The translations under genes were made by a program, and so were the position numbers. A model generated the notes under the pieces. It was not told the DNA's origin. It saw nothing but the letters and a program-made list of their open reading frames with translations, and ran no database searches. Positions 57,019 through 62,821 of a stretch of 64,000 nucleotides of DNA are shown piece by piece; position 1 is the first letter of the stretch; each line of letters starts with the position of its first letter. Origin of the DNA: Canibacter oris (GTDB lineage: Bacteria > Actinomycetota > Actinomycetes > Actinomycetales > Microbacteriaceae); contig NZ_JACIFD010000007.1 in the NCBI RefSeq assembly GCF_014197205.1, forward strand, positions 47,290-111,289. The letters run 5' to 3'.

Positions 57019-58383
57019 TTACACGCCTGCGAAGTCACTGTCGTCGGCCGTGTGCTGTTCTCGCAGGTATTCGCTATCGATGTATTCTTTGGCTTCTACA
57101 TCTACCGCGAACTCCACGATTTCCACATTGATATCTTTAAGCGCTTGCAGAACCTCTTCCGGAGTTACCCGGAAGAACTCTCTCCTGATATTTATCAGGT
57201 TGATACGCTGTCGTTCAAAGTGCTTGTGTAATTTAGCTTCAATTTCTACAGCATCGTCCGCGAAGAACAATGCATGAACGTTGAAATTGAAAGGCACAGA
57301 GGCGTCTCCGAGTTCCCGCACACGATCCATAGGGTCTAAGCGCCTTGTTAGACCAATTTTTACGACACCTTTTCCGAACGAACCCTCGTTTGATATCACA
57401 TACACGTAGCCTGCTCGAATGTTTGCTGAACGATAGTTGACGTCTTCTAGAGCTTTTTGAACGTCAGCTAGCTTTGCTTCCATCCGAGCCGCGCCCTCAC
57501 TGTCGCCTTTGGCTTGCAGCGCCGCTAAAGTCGTCTGATAGTGCGCTTGCTCTTTCTTAAGCTTTTCTTGCGCTCGACGCAGCTCAGCTTCTACCTTGGC
57601 CTGCTCTCGCAACTCAGCGCGCCGTTCACGCTCTAACGCTTTCTCTTCCGCAAGCGCAACATTATGCTGATGTGCTAAAACTATTTCTCTGACTCGTAAC
57701 CGATGATATTCTTCAGTGATTTCTAAATCAATCATAGATCCAGCCTGCGCAACTTGTTCCTTAAACCGATTAACGCGGCCAATCACAGTATTCAAATTCC
57801 GGTGCGTAACCGATTTAACAGCGTTTTCAACCTCATTGTTATAGGCACGAAGCATAACCTTAGACAACTGACTAATAAACTTCTTGCCTTGCGCAGCAGA
57901 ACCATTAAAAGTGAAACTCGAAGCCGCCCGTATAGCTTTCTTGCTGCGAATCATCTCTTTATAGTCAGACCGCAAAACTTCTAATTCTGCTGCTAAAGAA
58001 GCGGAATCCTGAGCAGGATGCGCAAAATCGTTCACGCCAACCTCGGCGAAAAACAGCACCCCGCGCTCAAAGTCAACGGCTTTCTTAATCGCATCAAGCT
58101 CGGCAGTTTTATCAGCCACCTCTTTCTGCAACTCCTCAAGCCGCACCGCAGAGTTCCCAAGCTCAGCAGCATTTCCCTTCGCCAACAAATCCTGCATCTG
58201 CGCAACAGATAGCTCCAGTTCACGCACACGATTTTTCAACCCGGACGGAACCCACCAGCCCAAAGGAGCAGAAACCGGGACCTCCCTCTGCTCGCCAGTC
58301 CACCGCTGACCGTCCCAATACTCCAACATCGGCTTACCCGAGTAAACAGGTGCAGGATACCAACCTGCAGCAGCATTAGACAC
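57019..58383 (-). CDS. DUF2510-coiled coil-DUF4041-T5orf172 (GIY-YIG-like) protein
   Basis: 454 residues. N-terminal DUF2510 motif GWYPAPVY...LEYWDGQRWT (7-29); a coiled coil about 48-100; DUF4041 about 130-245 (SKVMLRAYNNEVENAVKSVT; ITEEYHRLRVREIVLAHQHN); a second coiled coil about 245-325; and a T5orf172/Mug113 domain about 330-420 with GYVYVISNEG, VKIGLTRRLDPMDRVREL and the acidic AVEIEAKLHKHF. T5orf172 is GIY-YIG-like, so nuclease activity is possible. AGGAGG lies 5 bases before the GTG start. Proteins of this type occur in phages and defence loci. Confidence 0.85.
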   Translation of the reverse strand: MSNAAAGWYPAPVYSGKPMLEYWDGQRWTGEQREVPVSAPLGWWVPSGLKNRVRELELSVAQMQDLLAKGNAAELGNSAVRLEELQKEVADKTAELDAIKKAVDFERGVLFFAEVGVNDFAHPAQDSASLAAELEVLRSDYKEMIRSKKAIRAASSFTFNGSAAQGKKFISQLSKVMLRAYNNEVENAVKSVTHRNLNTVIGRVNRFKEQVAQAGSMIDLEITEEYHRLRVREIVLAHQHNVALAEEKALERERRAELREQAKVEAELRRAQEKLKKEQAHYQTTLAALQAKGDSEGAARMEAKLADVQKALEDVNYRSANIRAGYVYVISNEGSFGKGVVKIGLTRRLDPMDRVRELGDASVPFNFNVHALFFADDAVEIEAKLHKHFERQRINLINIRREFFRVTPEEVLQALKDINVEIVEFAVDVEAKEYIDSEYLREQHTADDSDFAGV

Positions 58384-58409
58384 AACAACCTCCTATATGA
58401 AGAAACCGC

Positions 58410-58426
58410 TCCGGCAAAAGGCCGGA
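58410..58426 (-). terminator. hairpin after the repressor gene
   Basis: 6-bp stem TCCGGC / GCCGGA with a 5-nt loop, 2 bases after the repressor stop on the minus strand and followed by GCGGTTTCTTC. It would limit readthrough into the DUF4041 gene. Confidence 0.6.
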
Positions 58427-58428
58427 AA

Positions 58429-58890
58429 CTAATCAAAAAAATCTTCACTCTCCGCTAATCGCGGATCACTCTCCAACGCAGCCAAGCCGACACCCGACCG
58501 ACGCGCTTCCTCAACCAACGCCAGAACATCATCAACATCATCGCTATTGTCAGCGATACGACCGTCACCCTCACCGAACACCACAGCGCCACTGTCACCA
58601 GCGCCAGAATCAGGAACACCCGCGGCGCTCGCGACTGCACCCTCTGATACTCGCCCTTCTGCAAGCGTCATGAATTCTAGAAAAGTCATGCCTAGAGCAT
58701 CAGCTATTTTCCTTACCTCAGAGAGCTGAAACGACCTCTCAAGACGCAGTGAGCGCGACAACCTAGATACAGGAATGTCCGAAATCTTCTCAAATTGCCT
58801 TAGCGACAAATCTTTTTCTTCAAGCTTTTCTTTGATTAAGTCTGCGACTGCAGCGTCGAGGTCAGTCGCGGCTAACGGTTTGATACCCAT
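58429..58890 (-). CDS. XRE-family phage repressor (immunity repressor candidate)
   Basis: 153 residues. HTH in the N-terminal half: LSLRQFEKISDIPVSRLSRS then FQLSEVRKIADALGMTFLEF. The second half is an acidic, Gly/Ala-rich region (VPDSGAGDSGAVVFGEGDG; DNSDDVDDVLALVEEARRSG) unlike LexA-type S24 peptidases, so it is not self-cleaving; cleavage by the ImmA-like protease fits. A TACACT -10 candidate ends 7 bases before the ATG and overlaps the first operator-like dyad, suggesting autoregulation and a leaderless message. Confidence 0.8.
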   Translation of the reverse strand: MGIKPLAATDLDAAVADLIKEKLEEKDLSLRQFEKISDIPVSRLSRSLRLERSFQLSEVRKIADALGMTFLEFMTLAEGRVSEGAVASAAGVPDSGAGDSGAVVFGEGDGRIADNSDDVDDVLALVEEARRSGVGLAALESDPRLAESEDFFD

Positions 58891-58898
58891 AAATCAAA

Positions 58899-58918
58899 GT
58901 GTAGCAAAAATGCGACAC
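58899..58918. promoter_or_regulatory. operator-like dyad 1 (repressor side)
   Basis: GTGTAGC-N6-GCGACAC, 7-bp imperfect half-sites. It overlaps the TACACT -10 of the repressor promoter on the minus strand. Confidence 0.7.
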
Positions 58919-58933
58919 GCCGAAAAAGACAAA

Positions 58934-58953
58934 GTGTTGCAATTTAGCGACAG
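58934..58953. promoter_or_regulatory. operator-like dyad 2 (middle)
   Basis: GTGTTGC-N6-GCGACAG, centred 35 bp from dyad 1. It contains TTGCAA (58938-58943), a -35 candidate for the rightward Cro-side promoter. Confidence 0.7.
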
Positions 58954-58969
58954 CAACGATACCTTAAAA

Positions 58970-58989
58970 GTGTCGCTAAATTGAGACAG
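58970..58989. promoter_or_regulatory. operator-like dyad 3 (Cro side)
   Basis: GTGTCGC-N6-GAGACAG, centred 36 bp from dyad 2, just after the -10 candidate TACCTT (58961-58966) and ending 6 bases before the Cro-like ATG. It would cover the rightward transcription start. Confidence 0.7.
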
Positions 58990-58995
58990 GCAAAA

Positions 58996-59265
58996 ATGAC
59001 TTTCCAAAAAGAAATCAGAGAACAAATGCAAGCGAAAAAAATCAGCACCGCAGCACTCGCCGCAGAGCTGAAAATCAGCCGCAGCAGTCTCTCACGAAAA
59101 CTCAATAACCGCAGCGAATTCACAGTAGCAGAAGCCAAAGCATTAGCCAAAGCGCTGAGAATACCTTTCCTGAAACTCATGGAAAGCGCAGAAGCGGCGC
59201 TCGCGGATTCACACGAAAGGTCAGAACAATGGCAGAACAAGACCTCCTTTTCCCACAAGAAGTAG
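58996..59265 (+). CDS. Cro-like XRE-family regulator
   Basis: 89-residue DNA-binding protein: MTFQKEIREQMQAKKISTAA, HTH LAAELKISRSSLSRKLNNRS, then AKALAKALRIPFLKLMESAE. It is divergent from the repressor across the three dyads, the usual place of Cro. ATG 58996 is preferred over TTG 58981, which falls inside dyad 3. The last 37 bases overlap the excisionase-like gene. Confidence 0.8.
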   Translation: MTFQKEIREQMQAKKISTAALAAELKISRSSLSRKLNNRSEFTVAEAKALAKALRIPFLKLMESAEAALADSHERSEQWQNKTSFSHKK

Positions 59266-59486
59266 CAGACTGGCTCCGCGTTGACATTTCAACGCTCTAC
59301 CGGTGGCGGCGCACCTGGCCGTCCGGCGTGTGCAAAGGCCCGGTATTTATCGAGCTAGAACCAGGCGAGGTGCGATACTACCGCTCGGATGTGGAAACCT
59401 ACCTCGAAACTCGCAAATCAACCAATATCACCACCGCTAGCCGTAAGCCCTCCGCAGTCGCTTTGACCGCGGTACGAGCAGCCTAG
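59229..59486 (+). CDS. excisionase-like winged-helix DNA-binding protein
   Basis: 85 residues with an AlpA/Xis-type helix-turn-helix: LLFPQEVADWLRVDISTLYR then WRRTWPSGVCKGPVFIELEP and YYRSDVETYLETRK. Such proteins direct integrase toward excision or act as early regulators. It overlaps the Cro-like gene, so the two are co-transcribed. Confidence 0.8.
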   Translation: MAEQDLLFPQEVADWLRVDISTLYRWRRTWPSGVCKGPVFIELEPGEVRYYRSDVETYLETRKSTNITTASRKPSAVALTAVRAA

Positions 59487-59492
59487 GTTTTA

Positions 59493-59503
59493 CCCCCCCC
59501 CCC
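59493..59503. repeat. run of 11 C residues after the excisionase-like gene
   Basis: Homopolymer C11 beginning 7 bases after the stop, followed by TATATCCCCC. It is intergenic and prone to slippage; length should be checked against reads. Confidence 0.8.
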
Positions 59504-59549
59504 TATATCCCCCACTTATCTCGCCGAAAGAAAACTACGATGCAGAAAC

Positions 59550-59580
59550 TTGACAACCGCCGCGCAGCGTATGCTATGCT
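59550..59580 (+). promoter_or_regulatory. strong sigma-70-type promoter upstream of the structured RNA
   Basis: Perfect -35 TTGACA (59550-59555), 19-base spacer and an extended -10 TGC-TATGCT (-10 at 59575-59580). Transcription should start near 59586-59590. It resembles strong actinophage early promoters. Confidence 0.7.
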
Positions 59581-59586
59581 GCCTGT

Positions 59587-59770
59587 AGGTGCTGAAAACA
59601 CCATTACGAGACGGCTTTCCGCTCCCGACAGAGCGGCTTGTCATTTCTGCAACAAAGCAAGTGACAATGCGGCTTTTAATGCCGGGAGTGCCTTTGAATA
59701 CAAGACCGCGCAAGCGGAAATAAGGGCGGGCCGATTCTCGTACGGTTTTTTCAACTCCCGGCTTTTTTCG
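59587..59770 (+). ncRNA. predicted structured untranslated RNA ending in an intrinsic terminator
   Basis: Hairpins in order: GGTG/CACC (59588-59602); CCGCTC/GAGCGG (59619-59636); a 9-bp stem TTGTCATTT/AAGTGACAA with one G-T pair (59638-59667); then GCCGGGAGT (59681-59689) pairing with ACTCCCGGC (59754-59762), enclosing CCGC-GCAA-GCGG (59706-59717, GNRA-type loop). TTTTTT follows at 59763-59768, making a terminator. A 125-residue frame crosses this region from 59540 but it spans the promoter and terminator and resembles nothing, so I treat it as non-coding. It may be a regulatory RNA or an antitermination leader for the early operon. Confidence 0.55.
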
Positions 59771-59850
59771 TATCCGCGGAAACGGATCCGCGAAAAGTCA
59801 CACTTTAATCACCGGCTCGGAAAAGCCGATTACGAGAGAGGGCGTAAGCC
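59771..59850 (+). other. hairpin cluster between the RNA terminator and the early operon
   Basis: CGCGGA/TCCGCG (59775-59792), CGGCT/AGCCG (59813-59828) and GGC-GTAA-GCC (about 59841-59850). ATTACGAGA at 59829-59837 repeats the same 9-mer at 59603-59611 inside the structured RNA. No gene is supported between 59487 and 59913. Confidence 0.5.
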
Positions 59851-59913
59851 TATGTTTTCGCACCCCAAAACCAGCGTACCCGCTGCCACTACTGCACCTA
59901 TGGGAGGTGCACG

Positions 59914-60219
59914 GTGAGCGAACCACAAGCGGAAAAACTAGACACTCTAGAAGCCGCACGAAACCAACTTGGCTTTGCGTACAAAACATTCCACAGCCAT
60001 CTTGACATCTGTGAAACGTTTATTGGCAAAGCCTTAGCTGATACTCCGCCCGAAAACTACGAAGCTCTGATTCTTGCGATGAATAAATTAGCTGCGGAAT
60101 TGGTATCAGCAGTGGCTGAGTTCTACCGCACTACAGCAGCGGCAAACTTAACGGCAACCCATGCTCGGATGATGCGCCTAATGCAAAAAACAAAGCGACA
60201 GGAGTCGAACAATGACTGA
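59914..60219 (+). CDS. early-operon protein of unknown function
   Basis: 101 residues, GTG start with GGGAGGTGCAC upstream. Mostly helical (LEAARNQLGFAYKTFHSHLD; LILAMNKLAAELVSAVAEFY). No family recognised. First gene of a run whose members overlap or nearly touch. Confidence 0.72.
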   Translation: MSEPQAEKLDTLEAARNQLGFAYKTFHSHLDICETFIGKALADTPPENYEALILAMNKLAAELVSAVAEFYRTTAAANLTATHARMMRLMQKTKRQESNND

Positions 60220-60487
60220 CTACAACAACCTCTACTATCAGCGGGCTACAGCTGGCCCCGCGGTGCTAATTGAGGAAGCGCGCACTCGGATTGGAGTTCG
60301 TATGCAAAACCACATGGCTTTTAAAGCAACCCAGCTTCATACGCTAGATCCTGAACGGCTAGCGCGTATCGCGTCAGATGTTTACGACCTTGCGCAAGAG
60401 ATTTCTTCTCATGCTCTCGCACTGAAAACCGCTGCCGAAGCAGAAATGCAGCGCGCCGAAACCCCAACTCAGGAGGAAAACGACTAA
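60212..60487 (+). CDS. early-operon protein of unknown function
   Basis: 91 residues, helical (AVLIEEARTRIGVRMQNHMA; LARIASDVYDLAQEISSHAL). Overlaps the previous gene by 8 bases; GACAGGAG provides its ribosome site inside that gene. No family recognised. Confidence 0.7.
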   Translation: MTDYNNLYYQRATAGPAVLIEEARTRIGVRMQNHMAFKATQLHTLDPERLARIASDVYDLAQEISSHALALKTAAEAEMQRAETPTQEEND

Positions 60488-60942
60488 TGACTATCGACCT
60501 TACAGACCAGCGAATCTTAGCTTTCGACATTAGCAACCGTAAAGCGGAAGCAGCGCACACTGATAGCGACCAGTTGCAGCTTTTAGACGTCACTGTGCAA
60601 GGCTACGTAGACCTGCTACAAAAGCACGCTTTGACTGTGGAAGAGAAAAAACTAGTACAAGAGTTTATTGATTTTCTCGTGCTCGCAGGTAGCCGTGCCG
60701 AAGCCACATACCGCCGGCGCCGGCGTGAATCAATCCACCTTGCGGCTGCTTATTACGGTGTGGCGCTAGAAAAAACCAAGCATGACTATCGCGAGGAACT
60801 TAGCCGCCGGCTCAAGCTGGAGATGAAAATCGCGGAGAGTTGTGAAGATCTAGACCGTTTTGACGAAGATATTCGTGTGGCAGGCATCGACTTCACCTGC
60901 CTCGCTGATCCACAGCGGGCATCCGGTGCAGAGCAAGTTTAA
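60487..60942 (+). CDS. early-operon protein of unknown function
   Basis: 151 residues with a basic cluster YRRRRRESIHLA and a charged helical C-terminus (YREELSRRLKLEMKIAESCE). The ATG overlaps the previous stop by one base (TAATG) and AGGAGG precedes it. Nucleic-acid binding is conceivable from the Arg run but unproven. Confidence 0.7.
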   Translation: MTIDLTDQRILAFDISNRKAEAAHTDSDQLQLLDVTVQGYVDLLQKHALTVEEKKLVQEFIDFLVLAGSRAEATYRRRRRESIHLAAAYYGVALEKTKHDYREELSRRLKLEMKIAESCEDLDRFDEDIRVAGIDFTCLADPQRASGAEQV

Positions 60943-60959
60943 ACATATTAGGAGCAACT

Positions 60960-61160
60960 GTGAAACATTGTGACCGTGCCTCAGCCCGTTATCGCCGGCT
61001 GCTCATAGCACAGCATATAGTTATCTGGTTTTTGCTGGCTAGCAACATCGCCACTTGGGTTTTATTTGCCGCCGCGGTCAACAGTTTCTCTGTTCCTTAC
61101 ACCTCGGGTTTTGATTCTCCTGTCGTCGCAACTGTTGCGCCTATCGAAGGGAGCGAATAG
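60960..61160 (+). CDS. small single-span membrane protein
   Basis: 66 residues with a basic N-terminus (HCDRASARYRRLL) and one membrane span (IVIWFLLASNIATWVLFAAA). GTG start with AGGAG 6 bases upstream. Unknown function; followed by a second membrane protein with touching ends. Confidence 0.65.
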   Translation: MKHCDRASARYRRLLIAQHIVIWFLLASNIATWVLFAAAVNSFSVPYTSGFDSPVVATVAPIEGSE

Positions 61161-61534
61161 TGAATATGAAAGCTAATACTGTTTCTGAAGTTTCTTCACC
61201 AGCTGCTGCGGGTTTCTCCACCGCAGCCACGACTGGTGGAGGAAACGGCCGGGGCGTTTTGCCTGCTACCCGGCCACTGGTGGAGCCGGGCAGGAATACT
61301 GCCGCCCTACCCGGCACCACCCACATCTCTACCGTGGCTAAAACAGCTGTCAGCAAATCTGGCTTCTGGTTTCTCGCCGCTATGTTGTTTCTGCTGTTTG
61401 ACGCTTTCGATAGCGTGCTGCGGCCGAACGGCGCGACTGTTGTCACGGTCTTGTTCATGATTGTCGGGTTTGGGTTGCTGCCTCGGGAGACCGGGCGGCG
61501 GCCAGCCCCGGAGCGCGCCGGTGAATCCGGGTGA
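61160..61534 (+). CDS. small membrane protein with disordered N-terminus
   Basis: 124 residues. A Gly/Pro/Thr-rich N-terminal half (AAATTGGGNGRG type composition) precedes two adjacent membrane spans (GFWFLAAMLFLLFDAF; ATVVTVLFMIVGFGLL) and a basic tail. GTG start overlaps the previous stop by one base; ATG 61166 is an alternative. The GC content rises at its end. Confidence 0.6.
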   Translation: MNMKANTVSEVSSPAAAGFSTAATTGGGNGRGVLPATRPLVEPGRNTAALPGTTHISTVAKTAVSKSGFWFLAAMLFLLFDAFDSVLRPNGATVVTVLFMIVGFGLLPRETGRRPAPERAGESG

Positions 61535-61733
61535 CAGCCGAACGGTGGAGCCGGTGCCGCGCGCGGTGTTGGACCCACAGCGGCCGCACCGGTGCGGCAG
61601 GTGCGCTAACCCGTTCACGGCTAACGGTGGCAACAATCAGTGTGTGAACGCGCCCGCCGCGATCGAGCGGCGAATCATTATTGCAGGTTTTAAAGAAAGT
61701 CCCTATCAGGAGTTGGACAATGGAAAAGCTTAA
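61521..61733 (+). CDS. small Cys-containing protein
   Basis: 70 residues from GTG 61521, overlapping the previous stop by 14 bases. HRCGRCANPF and a later Cys (NQCVNA) give a partial zinc-knuckle pattern. No family recognised; real status rests on its place in the packed operon and overlap with the next start. Confidence 0.5.
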   Translation: MNPGDSRTVEPVPRAVLDPQRPHRCGRCANPFTANGGNNQCVNAPAAIERRIIIAGFKESPYQELDNGKA

Positions 61734-61956
61734 CGAATTTCTTCAAGAATACGATAACGAAGCGCTATCTGCTGAACTGCAGGAGCTGCAGGAACGCTAT
61801 ACGGATCTACGCCGCATTGAGCGTGACACGGTGAAGTATTCTGCTTCTAAGCGTATGCTGTCGCAGATTCGCGCAGAGCTAGACACCGTTGCTGCTAGCT
61901 TGCAGCGTATCGAGCGCGAGCTGGCGTTGCGTGAACGGCAGGCGGTGCTGGTATGA
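61720..61956 (+). CDS. small coiled-coil protein
   Basis: 78 residues, almost entirely coiled coil (LQEYDNEALSAELQELQERY; LSQIRAELDTVAASLQRIER). ATG 61720 has AGGAGTT 6-7 bases upstream and overlaps the end of the preceding gene. Unknown role, perhaps a dimeric early protein. Confidence 0.68.
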   Translation: MEKLNEFLQEYDNEALSAELQELQERYTDLRRIERDTVKYSASKRMLSQIRAELDTVAASLQRIERELALRERQAVLV

Positions 61957-62510
61957 GCACTTTCACTTCGCCTGTGTTTGATGTTTTCGCTGCGCCCGTG
62001 GATCCGCAGCCGCAGCCGCTGCAGCCGGCACCAGTAGGAGCTGAGCTGCTGCCATACGCGTATGATGACGTGCATCATGTTTTGCCTGTGTTTTTCGGCG
62101 CCGCCGCGCGCCGTGTACGTGTGGGCTACAGCCGCACCGTTGTCTCCTACAGCGTCGAAGACCTCACCGCCGCGCTGAGCTTACCTGCTGCGGCTCTCGA
62201 AGATTATCCTGCCGACTATTACAGGCACCGCGCTGATGGCACGATAGAGACCTTTTGGAGTTACGCGACTGCGGCTGGCGTTATTGGCGTTTACGCCGGC
62301 GCGGATGTGAAAAGCGCAGCTGAAGCGTTTCTGCATGTGTGCCGCACTACTGCTGATAATTGGGCGCGGTTCATGCTTAGTTCAAAAATACCTGCGCTGA
62401 TTCGCGCGTCAGTGGGTCTTACTGAGCTGCAGCGCGAGCTCGAACAACATGAGAACGCGTTACGTAGCCGTTTTGTCCGGTCCGATAACCACGTACTGTT
62501 AGGTCTTTAG
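61953..62510 (+). CDS. early-operon protein of unknown function
   Basis: 185 residues. Pro-rich start (PVDPQPQPLQPAPVG), then VGYSRTVVSYSVEDLTAALS and ADNWARFMLSSKIPALIRAS. ATG overlaps the previous stop by 4 bases (ATGA). No family recognised. Confidence 0.68.
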   Translation: MSTFTSPVFDVFAAPVDPQPQPLQPAPVGAELLPYAYDDVHHVLPVFFGAAARRVRVGYSRTVVSYSVEDLTAALSLPAAALEDYPADYYRHRADGTIETFWSYATAAGVIGVYAGADVKSAAEAFLHVCRTTADNWARFMLSSKIPALIRASVGLTELQRELEQHENALRSRFVRSDNHVLLGL

Positions 62511-62512
62511 CC

Positions 62513-62821
62513 ATGCAGGTTATGCAGGTCGACATGAGCAATCCTGAGCAGCGGCGCGCGGTTCGAGATTTAGAGCTGCTAGCGGCGGCTGTCGAAGCAT
62601 ACGACGCTGCGGCGGTGCAGCGCGTTGTGGACGCTTGTGACATTGCTGCGGTCGCGGTGATCGCTGCAAATGAGATAAACCGTTATCGCGGCTTGCAGTC
62701 GTTCCTTGACACGCCCGTGCAGCAGGTAAACGGCTGCCGGTGCGCATTTTTACGGTGTGCTTGGCAAGCTGCAGCAAAAGCAGACGAGTCAAAGCTAGGA
62801 GGTAGCCGTGCAAAACAGTGA
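62513..62821 (+). CDS. early-operon protein of unknown function
   Basis: 102 residues, mainly helical (AVRDLELLAAAVEAYDAAAV) with two Cys near the end (GCRCAFLRCAW). Start could be ATG 62513, 62522 or 62534; none has a strong ribosome site. Overlaps the next start by 14 bases. Confidence 0.6.
   Translation: MQVMQVDMSNPEQRRAVRDLELLAAAVEAYDAAAVQRVVDACDIAAVAVIAANEINRYRGLQSFLDTPVQQVNGCRCAFLRCAWQAAAKADESKLGGSRAKQ

Noticed and set aside
58429..58890. Repressor as a self-cleaving LexA/CI-type protein
   Set aside because: The C-terminal half is acidic and Gly-rich without the S24 Ser-Lys dyad context; cleavage by the ImmA-like protease is more likely.
59540..59917. 125-residue open frame after the excisionase-like gene
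   Set aside because: It spans a consensus promoter, multiple hairpins and a T6 terminator, and its sequence shows no family signal; I treat the interval as non-coding RNA and leader.
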